This document shows positions 51,623-61,608 of a DNA stretch of 64,000 nt, one piece after another; the first letter of the stretch is position 1; each line of letters starts with the position of its first letter. A program made the translations under genes and the position numbers. Source of the stretch: Rhodococcus sp. 105337. GTDB taxonomy: Bacteria > Actinomycetota > Actinomycetes > Mycobacteriales > Mycobacteriaceae. Location of the stretch: NCBI RefSeq assembly GCF_012844225.1, contig NZ_JABAGQ010000013.1:81596-145595 (forward strand). The letters are read 5' to 3'. Below the pieces are notes generated by a model. That model had not been told where the DNA came from, searched no databases, and saw only the letters and a program-made list of their open reading frames with translations.

Positions 51623-53161
51623 TTACTCGCTCTTCGGCGCGGCCCACGGAAGAGCACGACCGGAGAGATCGAGGTAGATGCTCTTCTGGTTCATGTACGA
51701 GCGGATTCCGTCGCGGCCCTTCTCGGTTCCGATGCCGCTGTCCTTGAGTCCGCTGAACGGCGTCGATATGGAGAATTGCTTGTAGGTATTGATCCAAACG
51801 GTCCCGGCCTGCACCGCCTTGGCGACCCGCCAGGCGCGCCGGTAGTCTGCGGTCCAGATGCCGCAGGCGAGTCCGAACACAGTGTCATTGGCTTGTTCGA
51901 CCAGGTCGGCCTCGTCATCGAAAGGAAGGACGACGGCAACCGGTCCGAAGACCTCCTCTTGGCAAATGGTCGAGGTGTTCTCGACTCCCGTGAGGACGGT
52001 CGGCAAGTAGTAGGCACCGCGGGCCAGTCGGGGATCATCGGGAATTGCACCACCACACAACACCTGTGCTCCGTCGGCGACTGCTTTCTCGACCACTTCG
52101 GCGACGCTGTCGCGGTGGGAGAAGTTGATCAGCGGTGCGACCTGCGTGTCGGCTTCGGTCCCCGGCCCGACACGTAGTGTTCGGGTGGCGGCCACGAGCC
52201 GTTCGATGAACACATCATACTTGTTGCGCTGCACGAATACTCGGGAGCCGGCGATGCAGCTCTGCCCGGAGGATGAGAAAACGCCGAACAGGATCCCCGC
52301 GATCGCCTGGTCGATATCGGCGTCGTCGAAAACGATGGTGGGAGATTTTCCGCCGAGTTCGAGGGTGACCGGCATCAATTTTTCGGCGGCAACGTGAGCG
52401 AGTGCTCGTCCGGTGGTAGTGCCGCCGGTAAACGAAAGCCTGCCGACTCGCGGATGGCGAGCGAGAGCGGCGCCGACGGTATGGCCCGCTCCGGGAAGGA
52501 CGGACATCACACCGGCGGGTAGACCGGCACGTTCACAGATGCGTGCCAGCAACAGTGTCACCCAGGGCGCCCATACGGGGGGTTTCGCGATCACAGCGTT
52601 GCCGGCTGCGAGTGCCGGGGCGATCTTCTGTGCGTCGGATGCGATGGGGGAGTTCCACGGCGTGATTGCGGCGATGACGCCGATGGGTTCGTGGGTTGCG
52701 AAGGTCAGGTAAGAGCCGCGGGAGGGTGTGATGGCATCCTCCATGGTTTCGAGTGCGGCAGCCATATAGCGGAACGTGCCGGCGGCGCTGCGTGCGAGTG
52801 CGGCGGTTTCGGCGAGTGTCTTGCCGGTGTCGATGGTCTGCAGGCGGGAGATCCGGCCGATCTCGTTGTCGATCTCATCTCCGATGCGATGCAGGATGAG
52901 TGCTCGCTCATGCGGAAGGGCGTTCGCCCAGCCGGATTCACGAATTGCGCGATGTCCTGCGTCGACGGCGAGGTCGACATCGTCGGCGGTCGCGGCGTGC
53001 AAGGTGGCGAAGATTTCGCCGGTCGCGGGATCGACCGACTCGATCAGTTGACCGGTCCCTCGGGTCCACTGTCCTGCCACGAAGATCTCGTCGATGGTGT
53101 CGGCAGCGAAGGTGCCCGGACGACCGGAGGTCGTGACGGGAGTATGTGTCGGTGCATTCAT
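51623..53161 (-). CDS. Aldehyde dehydrogenase (NAD(P)-dependent)
   Basis: 512 residues with the whole ALDH fold: ITPWNSPIASDAQKIAPALA, TGGTTTGRALAHVAAEKLMP, the glutamate in VTLELGGKSPTIVF, the catalytic cysteine in FSSSGQSCIAGSRVFVQ and EEVFGPVAVVLPF. The best functional guess from context is oxidation of an aldehyde formed after ring cleavage, as in 2-aminomuconic- or hydroxymuconic-semialdehyde dehydrogenases. First gene of the second half-operon, preceded by a 165-nt gap that probably holds a promoter. Confidence 0.93.
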   Translation of the reverse strand: MNAPTHTPVTTSGRPGTFAADTIDEIFVAGQWTRGTGQLIESVDPATGEIFATLHAATADDVDLAVDAGHRAIRESGWANALPHERALILHRIGDEIDNEIGRISRLQTIDTGKTLAETAALARSAAGTFRYMAAALETMEDAITPSRGSYLTFATHEPIGVIAAITPWNSPIASDAQKIAPALAAGNAVIAKPPVWAPWVTLLLARICERAGLPAGVMSVLPGAGHTVGAALARHPRVGRLSFTGGTTTGRALAHVAAEKLMPVTLELGGKSPTIVFDDADIDQAIAGILFGVFSSSGQSCIAGSRVFVQRNKYDVFIERLVAATRTLRVGPGTEADTQVAPLINFSHRDSVAEVVEKAVADGAQVLCGGAIPDDPRLARGAYYLPTVLTGVENTSTICQEEVFGPVAVVLPFDDEADLVEQANDTVFGLACGIWTADYRRAWRVAKAVQAGTVWINTYKQFSISTPFSGLKDSGIGTEKGRDGIRSYMNQKSIYLDLSGRALPWAAPKSE

Positions 53162-53326
53162 GGTCGGTAATCCGTTCTTGTCGGAAGCTGCACTGCCGAG
53201 AGGTTCGCTGCTCTTCCCTCCCTGTAGTTCACTACCAAGAGTCTGAGCTAAAAGATATTTTCCGTCAAGGTAATACGGTTAAATCGCGGTAAAGAGATCC
53301 GGCCGAAGACGTCATGGAACCCGTTC
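53162..53326 (-). promoter_or_regulatory. Probable internal promoter region of the island
   Basis: The only gap over 40 nt within the 22-gene block. It is A/T-rich between 53240 and 53300 and, on the minus strand, contains TATTACC, TTGACG and TATCTT within 30 nt, plausible promoter elements. An inverted repeat GTAG-ttca-CTAC lies around 53224-53235. Confidence 0.45.
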
Positions 53327-54178
53327 TCAGCCAATCAGGTTGGGGCGGCGAGTACGAGCAGCGAGTGTGCGGAGAATCGAGTAGGGCACCACTGCGCTCG
53401 TCCGGGGGTTGCCCTCTGACGGCAGATTCTCGATCCGTATGGAATAGCGCCCTACCGGGCCCGCGGCTTCCACTTCGTGCCGAGTCAGCGTCGCCGCGGG
53501 GTCGGCGTACAACTCGACGGTCACGTTGGTGCCGGCGCGCCGGCCACCCACCGCGAAAGCGACTGCAGCTGCGACGTTGAGCGACGCCGGGAACAGTCTG
53601 GCGGCGTCGGCGGGTGTGCCGGAGAAGACCAGTACCGGTCCGTCCGTGTGGACGATGCGCGCCACCTCAGCGTCGCCCATCCACGGTTGGATCATAGCGC
53701 CGGGGCTCTTGGTGGACCGCACGAGAACGGAGTCGAACGGTGCTGCGTCGGCCGCGGCAGCCAGCACGTCGAGGCCGCCGATCGCCCCGTTCGTGCATAC
53801 GAGCGTCCCGGGATGGGGTCGTTCCAGCATCGACGCGAGTTCGGCGTCGTACAGGGCACCCACCGACGAGACGATGAGGTCGCACCCCGAATCCAGAATC
53901 CGTTCCGCGTTCGCGCGCAATGCATCTCTACCTGCGCATTCCACCACGACCTCGGCGGATTGCAGCGCGTCGTCGAGGTCCATCACGAGTGCCGGAGCAT
54001 CCACGACGGGTGACCGGCTGGTGACGGCCACCAGTTCGGCGCCGGCAACGGCCCCTTCGGCAAGGCGTTGTGCGACGATCCTTCCGATCGTCCCGTAGCC
54101 CATCACGGCGACCTTCATTCGGCCGGTGTTGGTCCCGGGTGCCTGTCCCGGGCGCACCGGCATCATCGTCCGGATCAT
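53327..54178 (-). CDS. L-aspartate dehydrogenase-like protein
   Basis: 283 residues from ATG 54178, which overlaps the molybdenum subunit stop by ATGA; ATG 54118 would start at MKVAVMGYG. The N-terminal Rossmann motif is VAVMGYGTIGRIVAQRLAEG; a middle motif reads SVGALYDAEL and CTNGAIGGLDVLAAAADAAP, and the end reads RTSAVVPYSILRTLA, the arrangement of DUF108/AspDH (NadX-type) dehydrogenases. These convert L-aspartate to iminoaspartate reversibly. Here it might reduce or form an amino or imino acid derived from ring nitrogen. Confidence 0.85.
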   Translation of the reverse strand: MIRTMMPVRPGQAPGTNTGRMKVAVMGYGTIGRIVAQRLAEGAVAGAELVAVTSRSPVVDAPALVMDLDDALQSAEVVVECAGRDALRANAERILDSGCDLIVSSVGALYDAELASMLERPHPGTLVCTNGAIGGLDVLAAAADAAPFDSVLVRSTKSPGAMIQPWMGDAEVARIVHTDGPVLVFSGTPADAARLFPASLNVAAAVAFAVGGRRAGTNVTVELYADPAATLTRHEVEAAGPVGRYSIRIENLPSEGNPRTSAVVPYSILRTLAARTRRPNLIG

Positions 54179-56562
54179 TTCCGTCCTGCCTCGACGATCG
54201 CGGCGTGCACCCGTGCCGGAGTCATCGGGAGAGCGGTCAGCTGTGCTCCGCACGCGTCGGCGATCGCCTGCGCGATCGCGGGAGCAACCGGAAGCATGCC
54301 ACCTTCTCCCATGCCCTTGGCCCCGAACGGCCCAGCGCCGTGGCCTTGTTCCTGAGTGATGGAGACGAATCGCTCGGGAATGTCCTCGGCCAGTGGCACC
54401 CGGTAGAGGAGTGCCTCGGCGTTGAGGAACTCCCCGGTGTCGCTGTAGCGCATCTCCTCGAACATCGCCTGAGCGAGACCGAACACCGCGGCTCCCTCGT
54501 CCTGACCCCGGCATCCGATCTTGTTCACGATCTTTCCGGCGTCACCACTGACCACGAGTTGTAGTACGTCGACCCTGCCGGTTTCGGTGTCGACCTCGAC
54601 CTCTGCAGCGGCCCAACCGATCTCCCAGAACACGCACTGAGCTTCCAACGGGGCGCGATGGGAATTGCGTGCCTTGAAGAAGCCTTCTGAAGAGAACTCG
54701 AAGCCGGTGCCCCCGAACACCGCAACAATTGCAGGTGCGAGTGGGTGTACTTCCCCGTCCGGGGTATGGACGGCCCAGTCCTTCAGGAATGCAGTACCGG
54801 GATCGATATCGAGGTGCTCACCCGCCCAGGCGAGTACTTGATCGCGGAGTCTTCTTGCCGCGTCCTCCACGGCCTGGCCCATCACCGCGATACCGGACGA
54901 GGCATTGGTGCCCTGATCGAACGGCGCGGTGTCGGTATCGATTTTCGTATAGTGGACGCGCAGTGGGTCGGTACCGAGAACCTCCGCCACGATCTGGCAC
55001 AAGGCGGAATGGCCACCCTGCCCCATCTCGGTGAGCGCACAGTTGAGCAGCACGTCGCCGCGAGTGGTGACCTTGACGCGCGCCGTCGCGGGCTTGTTGA
55101 CGCCGCCGCCGTCCTTGACGCCGACGGCGACACCCATTCCACGTCGCTTTGTACCGGTCCGGGGAGACCGGTCGCGTTCGTGGTAGCCGACAGCTCCCGC
55201 GACGAGGCGCAATCCCGCGGCAAGATCGGAATCGATGTGCGACTCGCCGGGTACGAACTCCTCACCCAGCATTTTGACATTCTTGAGTCGAAGTTCGTAC
55301 GGATCGATGCCAAGGCGTTCGGCTATGAGATCGACCTGTCGTTCGCTGGCCCATGTCGCCTGCGTGCCGCCGAAGCCGCGCATCGCGCCGGCAGGAACGG
55401 TGTTGGTGGTGACCACCTGACACACCGAGTCGATGTGCTTCCAACGGTAAGCGCCGGGCATCCGGTAGCCGGCCTTCTCCGCGACGAGTGGACTGTGCTC
55501 CGTGTGGGCACCGCCGTTGAGCAGGACCAGCGATTTCCGGGCGACGAAGGTGCCGTCTGCTTTCACTCCGGAGCGCACCGTAAGCGTCGCGGCGTGCTGA
55601 GACACCGTGAAAAACACCTCTTCGGTCGTCATCGCGAATCGCACCGCCCGCCCGCCACACAATTGCGACAACCGGATTGCGACAGGATCGGCCTTCGGCC
55701 CGTTCTTGGCACCGAATCCACCTCCGATAAACGGGACGTGCACGCGGACCCGATTCTCCGGAATGGTGAAGATCCGGGCGAGTTCCTTCCGCAGGTTGAA
55801 GGGCGACTGGGTGCTGGTCCACACTTCGATCTCTTCGGCGTTGGCCTCGGCGATCGTGACGAACGGTTCGAGATGCATGTGGTTCATCCGCGAGTAGTGG
55901 AAAGTGTCTTCGAAGATGTGGTCGCACTCGTCCCAGACATCAGGATCGCCGGTGCGGTAGCAGAATTCGTAAGGGACATTGCGTGAAGGGCGGAGGGATG
56001 CGGATGCCCCGTCGCCGTAGACGGGGAGAGCCCCGAACGGTACCTCCGGGTGAATCACCGGAGCGGATTCGTCCAATGCCTCGTGGACGTCGAACACAGC
56101 CGGTAGTGGCTCGTACTCCACCTCGATGAGATCGAGGGCAGCAAACGCGGTGCGTTCGTCGTCGGCGGCGACCGCGGCCACGATGTCACCGACGTAGCGT
56201 ACTGCGTCCATGGCGACGGTCGGCTGATCCTTGACCATCGTGCCGTACGGCTGGAGGTCGGCCGCCTCCGTCCGGGTCAGAACGGCCCGGACACCCGGCA
56301 ATGCTCGTGCCGCCGACGCGTCGATGGTAAGAATCCTGGCGTGTGCATGGGGGCTTCGCAGTACCTTGGCGTGCAACATGCCCGGACGGACGAGGTCGGC
56401 GCCGAAAACGGCTTTGCCGGTGACTTTGGCGCGAGCATCCATGCGGGGGCGGTCCCGGCCGATCAACTCGTGCGCGGCCGGGACGGTGGGAAGAGACCGA
56501 ACCCGGTAACCGCCGATCGAGTCCGGATCGACAACGTGCTCGAAGGATTCGATGGAGGTCAT
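54175..56562 (-). CDS. Molybdenum hydroxylase, large (Mo-MPT) subunit
   Basis: 795 residues of the xanthine-oxidase family large subunit. The N-terminal domain begins GRDRPRMDARAKVTGKAVFG. Cofactor-binding segments are PFIGGGFGAKNGPKADPVAI, GAMRGFGGTQATWASERQVD and CALTEMGQGGHSALCQIVAE; the active-site glutamate is in KGMGEGG at about residue 753. Such enzymes hydroxylate carbon next to ring nitrogen using water. Encoded last after the FAD and Fe-S subunits with overlapping ends, giving an M-S-L order. The substrate could be a pyridine, quinoline, purine or similar ring. Confidence 0.92.
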   Translation of the reverse strand: MTSIESFEHVVDPDSIGGYRVRSLPTVPAAHELIGRDRPRMDARAKVTGKAVFGADLVRPGMLHAKVLRSPHAHARILTIDASAARALPGVRAVLTRTEAADLQPYGTMVKDQPTVAMDAVRYVGDIVAAVAADDERTAFAALDLIEVEYEPLPAVFDVHEALDESAPVIHPEVPFGALPVYGDGASASLRPSRNVPYEFCYRTGDPDVWDECDHIFEDTFHYSRMNHMHLEPFVTIAEANAEEIEVWTSTQSPFNLRKELARIFTIPENRVRVHVPFIGGGFGAKNGPKADPVAIRLSQLCGGRAVRFAMTTEEVFFTVSQHAATLTVRSGVKADGTFVARKSLVLLNGGAHTEHSPLVAEKAGYRMPGAYRWKHIDSVCQVVTTNTVPAGAMRGFGGTQATWASERQVDLIAERLGIDPYELRLKNVKMLGEEFVPGESHIDSDLAAGLRLVAGAVGYHERDRSPRTGTKRRGMGVAVGVKDGGGVNKPATARVKVTTRGDVLLNCALTEMGQGGHSALCQIVAEVLGTDPLRVHYTKIDTDTAPFDQGTNASSGIAVMGQAVEDAARRLRDQVLAWAGEHLDIDPGTAFLKDWAVHTPDGEVHPLAPAIVAVFGGTGFEFSSEGFFKARNSHRAPLEAQCVFWEIGWAAAEVEVDTETGRVDVLQLVVSGDAGKIVNKIGCRGQDEGAAVFGLAQAMFEEMRYSDTGEFLNAEALLYRVPLAEDIPERFVSITQEQGHGAGPFGAKGMGEGGMLPVAPAIAQAIADACGAQLTALPMTPARVHAAIVEAGRK

Positions 56563-57080
56563 GCCTCCTCCCCTCGGCCACAACCGCGGGCAGTGAGTTC
56601 GGCAGCGCGTTCCACGGACTCGAGGATCATCTCGTATCCGGTGCAACGACACGTATTGGACGAGATCCACTCTCGGATGATCCCGCGATCCGGCTTCGGT
56701 TCATGTCGGAGCAAACCGGTGGCGACCATCAGCATGCCGGATGTGCAGTAACCACACTGGCATCCGCCACACTCCGCAAAAGCCTGCTGCTGTGGTGACA
56801 AAGTGCCGTCAGGGGCTGCGAGGCCTTCGACGGTCTCGACCACCTTGCCGTCGACGGCGAAGGCGAATGTCGAACACGATGCGACCGGTACGTCATCGAC
56901 GAGGACCGTGCAGGCTCCGCACACGCCGCGCTCGCACGACGCACGCACACCGTGGCAGTCGAAGTCATTGCGAAGCACGCCCAACAGCGTCATGTTCGAC
57001 GCCACCGCGACGGAGCGCTTCTCACCGTTGAGTGTGAAGTCGAGGGTTGCGCTCGTCTCACCTTCGTCGAGTTCGGTCAT
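56559..57080 (-). CDS. Molybdenum hydroxylase, [2Fe-2S] small subunit
   Basis: 173 residues with two [2Fe-2S] clusters: a plant-type one (CHGVRASCERGVCGACTVLV with a fourth Cys in VASCS) and a helical one (CGGCQCGYCTSGM and NTCRCTGYE). It relays electrons from the molybdenum centre to FAD. ATG 57080 overlaps the FAD subunit stop by one base (TGATG) and its end overlaps the large subunit by ATGA. Confidence 0.94.
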   Translation of the reverse strand: MTELDEGETSATLDFTLNGEKRSVAVASNMTLLGVLRNDFDCHGVRASCERGVCGACTVLVDDVPVASCSTFAFAVDGKVVETVEGLAAPDGTLSPQQQAFAECGGCQCGYCTSGMLMVATGLLRHEPKPDRGIIREWISSNTCRCTGYEMILESVERAAELTARGCGRGEEA

Positions 57081-57889
57081 CACGTGTTCCTTCGTTTCGT
57101 CACATTCTCCAGAAGCCTGCGCACCAGCACGGACACCAAGTGACGCCGATACTCGGCGGATCCGGTGTAGTCGGCGCACTCGTCCGGAAGCTGTTCGGCG
57201 AGCAGTTGCCCGGTAGCAAACGCATCGATCATGGCGAGGTCGTCGACCAGGGTGTGGAGGACGTAACCGGACCGGTATTCGGATCCGGCGACCGCCCGCA
57301 CGGCCAGTCCACCGGCCACGCGCCGTACCGCGAGAGCGACGGTCGCGGTGGGCCGCATCGAACGCTCGTATCCGAACCACACGAGGTCGGAAGTGTCGAT
57401 CTCTACTACCTCGAGGAGTCGTCCGGTTGGGTCGCATACACGCCGAGCGTCGAGCGCACTCAACATGAGGTGCATCTCGTACCGTGTCCGTCCGGCCATG
57501 AGGTTTCCACCGATGGTGCCGGTGTACCGGATCCGGATCGTGGCAATCGAAGACCACGCGGTAGCGAAATTCGGGATTGCTTGGATCACCGTAGGATTCG
57601 ACGATCCCTGGTGGTGGCTGACAGTAGAGCCGATCTTCAGGACCCCGTCGGTGTTCATGCTGATCCGCCGCAATTCATCCACCTGCTGCAACGAGATCAA
57701 ACGTTCGATGCGCTCACCCTCACGGATTCGGGCGAACAGGTCGCTGCATCCAGCGGCGAGGGTCGACTCGGGATGGCGGGCGACGAGTTGCCTGGCGGTC
57801 GCGAGGTCGGACGGCTGGTGCAGAACGAACGGCGGCATCCCGGACTGGTTCTGGGCGATCAAGCCGGCGCCCGCCATCTGCATTCGCAT
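57080..57889 (-). CDS. Molybdenum hydroxylase, FAD-binding medium subunit
   Basis: 269 residues. FAD-binding motifs are AAGCSDLFARIREGERIERL and IRIRYTGTIGGNLMAGRTR; the first departs a little from the usual AGGTDL form. The C-terminal CO-dehydrogenase flavoprotein domain follows (YTGSAEYRRHLVSVLVRRLL). It hands electrons to the final acceptor. Overlaps the ABC ATPase gene by one base, linking the enzyme directly to uptake. Confidence 0.9.
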   Translation of the reverse strand: MRMQMAGAGLIAQNQSGMPPFVLHQPSDLATARQLVARHPESTLAAGCSDLFARIREGERIERLISLQQVDELRRISMNTDGVLKIGSTVSHHQGSSNPTVIQAIPNFATAWSSIATIRIRYTGTIGGNLMAGRTRYEMHLMLSALDARRVCDPTGRLLEVVEIDTSDLVWFGYERSMRPTATVALAVRRVAGGLAVRAVAGSEYRSGYVLHTLVDDLAMIDAFATGQLLAEQLPDECADYTGSAEYRRHLVSVLVRRLLENVTKRRNT

Positions 57890-58674
57890 CAGACTTCCTC
57901 GGCTCGGCGGAGCAGGCGGGTCACGTGTGCCCTGATCTCGACGAAGCGCGGATCTTCCTTGGTTTCGATCTGGTCGCGCGGGCGGGGGAGGTCCACTTCG
58001 ATGGTTTCCGCGACGACGCTCGGCGGCTTGGACAACACGATGATGTGGTCTGCCAGGTAGACGCTTTCGTCGATGTCGTGCGTGACCACGAGAACTGTGA
58101 CCCCGAGCTTTGCCTGGATCGAGAGCAGCAGGTCTTCGAGGTCGGCTCGGGTCTGTGCATCCACCGATGCGTACGGCTCATCCATCAGCAGCAATGTGGG
58201 ATGGCACGCGAGAGCACGGGCGATCGCGACGCGTTGCTGCATGCCACCGGACATCTGCCAGGGGTAGAGCTTCTCTTTACCGGAGAGACCGACGGCATCG
58301 ATCGCCTCCTGCACGCGAACTTTGCGTTCGGCGGCGGGCAGATGCTTGAGGGGGAATGCGATGTTCTTGTCGACGTGCATCCACGGGAAGAGGGAGCGCG
58401 AGTAGTCCTGGAACACCATTGCCAGTCCGTCCGGCACTCCGTCGACGTATTCCCCGTTGAAGGTCACCGTGCCGTCGGACGGGACATCCAATCCGCTGAT
58501 GATGCGCAATAGGGTCGACTTGCCGCAACCGGAGGGCCCGACGATGACACTGACCTTGCCGGCCGGTACGTCGGCGGTGATCGACCGGACCGCGAGGTTG
58601 GTGCCGTAGGTCTTCGATACTCCGACGAGAGCGAGTTCGGCGGACGCAGTTCGGTTGAGTTCGGTGCTAGTCAT
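57889..58674 (-). CDS. ABC transporter ATPase (NitT/TauT type)
   Basis: 261 residues with Walker [11 protein letters not shown]-loop [13 protein letters not shown], signature [15 protein letters not shown], Walker [14 protein letters not shown] and the switch histidine VTHDIDES. The family energises uptake of nitrate, sulfonates, thiamine precursors or aromatic carboxylates. Coupled to the permease gene upstream by an 8-nt overlap. Confidence 0.93.
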   Translation of the reverse strand: MTSTELNRTASAELALVGVSKTYGTNLAVRSITADVPAGKVSVIVGPSGCGKSTLLRIISGLDVPSDGTVTFNGEYVDGVPDGLAMVFQDYSRSLFPWMHVDKNIAFPLKHLPAAERKVRVQEAIDAVGLSGKEKLYPWQMSGGMQQRVAIARALACHPTLLLMDEPYASVDAQTRADLEDLLLSIQAKLGVTVLVVTHDIDESVYLADHIIVLSKPPSVVAETIEVDLPRPRDQIETKEDPRFVEIRAHVTRLLRRAEEV

Positions 58675-59581
58675 TTTGTTCGGTCACTCCTCGATGCCAG
58701 GCCAAGGCACGTCGTTCGACGGCCACGAATACGAGATTCATGAAGACACCGAGGGCAGCGAGCACGATGAGCACGGACCAGAACCCGGTGTAGTCGAAAT
58801 TGCGCTGGGTCATCACAAGTTGGTAACCCAGTCCGTTCTCCGCCTTCTGCAGTTCGGAGATGATCATGATGATGAGAGAAAGCGACATGGCGGTGCGCAC
58901 CCCGGCGAAAATTTTGGGGGCTGCGCCGGGAAGCACGATCTTGGTGAGGACATCCCATCGGGAGATCTTGAAGATTGCCGCTGCTTGCGTACGACCGGTG
59001 CCGATGGACTGAACACCGTCGATGGTGTTGAAGAGGATCGGCCACACCACCGAGAATGCGATCAGAAAGATCTTCGGGCTGTCACCCGTGCCGAAGAGCA
59101 AGAAGAACACTCCGAGGAGGGCGGGTGAGGGGAGTGAGCGCCCGAGATGGATGAGCGGCGCGAAAAGTGCTGTGAGCACGGGATTGATACCGAGTGCGAT
59201 ACCCAGGCCGACACCGATCGTCACGGCGAGTGCCAGGCCCGCCAGCGCTCGGTAGACGCTGGGAAACAGGTGCTCGATGGTGGCGTCGCCGAGGAACAGG
59301 TGCCCGGCGTCGGTGCTCAAGAAATCGGTGAACACCCGCGTGAAGGCGTCGAAGGGATTGGCGACGAAAAGCGAGCCGATCTCCGACTCGGACAATCCAT
59401 ACCACGCGGCGAGGAGAAGGACCGGGACGATGATACGAATTCCTGCTCGCCCGGCAAGACGAGTCGCTACCTGGGAAGCGCGTCGAGGTGCGCTGGTCAC
59501 CGGCGAAAGGCGCACCTCTATCGGTAGGTCGTTGTCGTGAAGGTCGTTGATCACCACGTCAGATGCTTTCGTGACTGTCAC
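58667..59581 (-). CDS. ABC transporter permease 1 (NitT/TauT type)
   Basis: 304 residues with six membrane helices and the EAA-like cytoplasmic loop around [33 protein letters not shown] (shown in two parts). Membrane segments include [28 protein letters not shown] and [21 protein letters not shown] 59581 overlaps the stop of permease 2 by GTGA. With its paralogue it forms a heterodimeric channel. Confidence 0.9.
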   Translation of the reverse strand: MTVTKASDVVINDLHDNDLPIEVRLSPVTSAPRRASQVATRLAGRAGIRIIVPVLLLAAWYGLSESEIGSLFVANPFDAFTRVFTDFLSTDAGHLFLGDATIEHLFPSVYRALAGLALAVTIGVGLGIALGINPVLTALFAPLIHLGRSLPSPALLGVFFLLFGTGDSPKIFLIAFSVVWPILFNTIDGVQSIGTGRTQAAAIFKISRWDVLTKIVLPGAAPKIFAGVRTAMSLSLIIMIISELQKAENGLGYQLVMTQRNFDYTGFWSVLIVLAALGVFMNLVFVAVERRALAWHRGVTEQND

Positions 59582-60369
59582 TGTGCCAGCCCCTTCTTCC
59601 AAGCAAAGAGTCGGTTGTCGACGAGGGCGAGGGCGCCGCTGACGAGCACACCGAGCACACCCGCGACAAGTGTTGCGGCATAAACGATGTCGAGATTGGT
59701 GGCATTGGCGCTGTTCACCAGGATGAATCCGCCGATTCCCTCACCGTTGCCGATGAGCAGTTCGGCGCTCACCGCGACGATCAAACCGATGGAGGCCGCG
59801 ACCCGTATTCCGGTGAAGGCAAAAGGAAGCGCGCTGGGAATCTTGATCCGGAACAGGATGCCCAGCTGGGTCAGCCCCAGTGTCCGTGCGGTCTGTACAG
59901 CTGTGGCATCCGCGCCACGCACCCCGTACAGAGTATTGAGCAGAACCGGCCAGACGCAGGCCAGGGCGACCGTTACGGAGAGCGGAAACATACCTGCGCC
60001 GAACAGCAGCACGAGGATCGGACCCACTGCGACGGAGGGCAGTACGCGGAAGACCTCAACGGGGAATTCGAACGCCCGGAAGACGGTGCCGAAGGCCCCC
60101 ATCATGCTGCCCAGGAGAACGCCGACAACCGTTGCCATCACCACACCCAGCAGCCACTCCTGGAGCGTGAAAGATACTGCGATCCAGAAGTTTGTGTCGC
60201 CGAAGAGAGCTCCGACTCCGCTCAGCACGTTGGAGGGGATAGGAAGCCCCGCCTTGTCCGTCACCCCACTTCGGAGTACGAGCTCAGCGAGGACACACAA
60301 CCCCACGGTGCCGATGACTCCGTAGGTGAATTGTTTGCTGCGGTCGAGTGGTTCGTTGAGCAGCTTCAT
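59578..60369 (-). CDS. ABC transporter permease 2 (NitT/TauT type)
   Basis: 263 residues, also six helices, starting MKLLNEPLDRSKQFTYGVIG. The EAA region reads TARTLGLTQLGILFRIKIPS followed by ALPFAFTGIRVAASIGLIVA. Two different permease genes in one importer are less common than a homodimer in this family. It lies 6 nt after the binding-protein gene. Confidence 0.9.
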   Translation of the reverse strand: MKLLNEPLDRSKQFTYGVIGTVGLCVLAELVLRSGVTDKAGLPIPSNVLSGVGALFGDTNFWIAVSFTLQEWLLGVVMATVVGVLLGSMMGAFGTVFRAFEFPVEVFRVLPSVAVGPILVLLFGAGMFPLSVTVALACVWPVLLNTLYGVRGADATAVQTARTLGLTQLGILFRIKIPSALPFAFTGIRVAASIGLIVAVSAELLIGNGEGIGGFILVNSANATNLDIVYAATLVAGVLGVLVSGALALVDNRLFAWKKGLAQ

Positions 60370-60375
60370 CTGGGA

Positions 60376-61356
60376 TCAGTCCTCCGAAGAGTCGGGGAGG
60401 ATGTAGGTGTGTTCGACGATGTCGTAGTCGTCCGGGACAAGCCCCTGTTCCTTCAGCATGCTCGCGACGTGCTCGAGGCCGTCGAGATCGGGCGTGGACC
60501 GGAAGTCGGGCAGGACCATCGTCTCGGCGACGTCGTCGGAGACCCGTGTGACGGCGGGGAGCCAACTCCTGAACCCTTTTTCGTCCTCGGACATCTCGGC
60601 GCCTGCGGCATAGATCGCGCGGGCGAATGCAGCGGTGGTATCGGGGTTTTCGGAAACAAACTTGTCGCCGGCGACGAACGTTGACGCGGCGAGGTGTTCG
60701 TTGGGGCCGGACGTAACGTCGGCGATGACGCGCATCCCGGCGTTCTTCGCGGCGGAAGCGAACGGTTCTGGCGCGTACCCGGCATCGATCGATCCTGCCT
60801 GGACGCCCGGGATCATCTCGGGAAAGGGTACCTCGATGAAGGAGGGCTCGATGTCCTTGCCCAGGCTCCTCACCAGATTGTTGAAGGTGACGTCGCCGAT
60901 GTTGCGAGTCGTGTTGGTACCTAACGTCTTGCCGTGAAGATCATCGATCGTGTCGATGGGTGAGTTCGGATTGACGAAAACGATGCCACTACCCAGCCCG
61001 AGCGACGAGGTGTGCGTGACGTTGGTGACCGGCGCGCCCTGTGCCTGCATGATCGAAGCGGAAATCGAGTTCGAGATCGCGAAGTCGAGTTCACCGGTGG
61101 CGACCTTCTGGATACCGATCGGACCGCCCTGGATGGGCTCGAGGGTAACCTTCAGTCCTTCTGCCTCGAACAATCCTTTTTCCTCCGCCCAGTAGACCGC
61201 CGCGTAATCGGCGAGAGGGAGGACGCCGACGGTCAAGTCGGTTTTCTCGAGCTCACCATCGGCGGTGCCTGCTGGGGCTCCGCTGGTGGAGCACGCACTG
61301 AGAAGCAATGCGCTGCAGGCTGCGAAGGCGGTGATGCCAAGGCGGAACTTCGTCAT
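60376..61356 (-). CDS. ABC transporter solute-binding lipoprotein (NitT/TauT type)
   Basis: 326 residues. The lipoprotein signal GITAFAACSALLLSAC ends in LSAC. The mature protein has the NMT1/SsuA fold: LTVGVLPLADYAAVYWAEEK, GLFEAEGLKVTLEPIQGG, GELDFAISNSISASIMQAQG, GSIDAGYAPEPFASAAKNAG. It would bind the pathway's starting compound outside the cell, probably a small organic anion. First gene of the operon; GGAGAG precedes the ATG by 5 nt. Confidence 0.92.
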   Translation of the reverse strand: MTKFRLGITAFAACSALLLSACSTSGAPAGTADGELEKTDLTVGVLPLADYAAVYWAEEKGLFEAEGLKVTLEPIQGGPIGIQKVATGELDFAISNSISASIMQAQGAPVTNVTHTSSLGLGSGIVFVNPNSPIDTIDDLHGKTLGTNTTRNIGDVTFNNLVRSLGKDIEPSFIEVPFPEMIPGVQAGSIDAGYAPEPFASAAKNAGMRVIADVTSGPNEHLAASTFVAGDKFVSENPDTTAAFARAIYAAGAEMSEDEKGFRSWLPAVTRVSDDVAETMVLPDFRSTPDLDGLEHVASMLKEQGLVPDDYDIVEHTYILPDSSED

Positions 61357-61440
61357 CGGGTCTCTCCAATTCGAGGGCGGAGAACTCTGAGCGAGAAACT
61401 CCTGAGCGCCAAAATGCTTGTTGGAAAGATTCCTACTTTG

Positions 61441-61452
61441 CTTAGGGCTAAG
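61441..61452. promoter_or_regulatory. Palindrome in the island operon promoter region
   Basis: CTTAG-gg-CTAAG, within TTGCTTAGGGCTAAGAGGCA, lies 85 nt upstream of the solute-binding protein start in an A/T-richer patch (61410-61500). It shares CTTAG with the MarR-region palindrome at 62293 and is a candidate operator. The rest of 61357-61608 shows no gene. Confidence 0.45.
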
Positions 61453-61608
61453 AGGCAAGGGGTCGACGGTGTTTTGCCTACTCTTTTACGTGTTGGTTAC
61501 CCAGCGCGGTCGCCGCAAGTCCCTCAGCCCGACCCTTGGCCCCCCGGGCATCACCCGTGGTCAGGGGGTGTTCTGCGACGATTCACCCCGACACGCTGCA
61601 GTCCGGAT

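Noticed and set aside
51623..57080. Naming the island a kynurenine/3-hydroxyanthranilate pathway because of the cupin, RidA and aldehyde dehydrogenase
   Set aside because: The cupin lacks the second-motif histidine expected of 3-hydroxyanthranilate dioxygenase, the ACMSD-like amidohydrolase is 37 kb away, and the Rieske and Mo hydroxylases would be unexplained.
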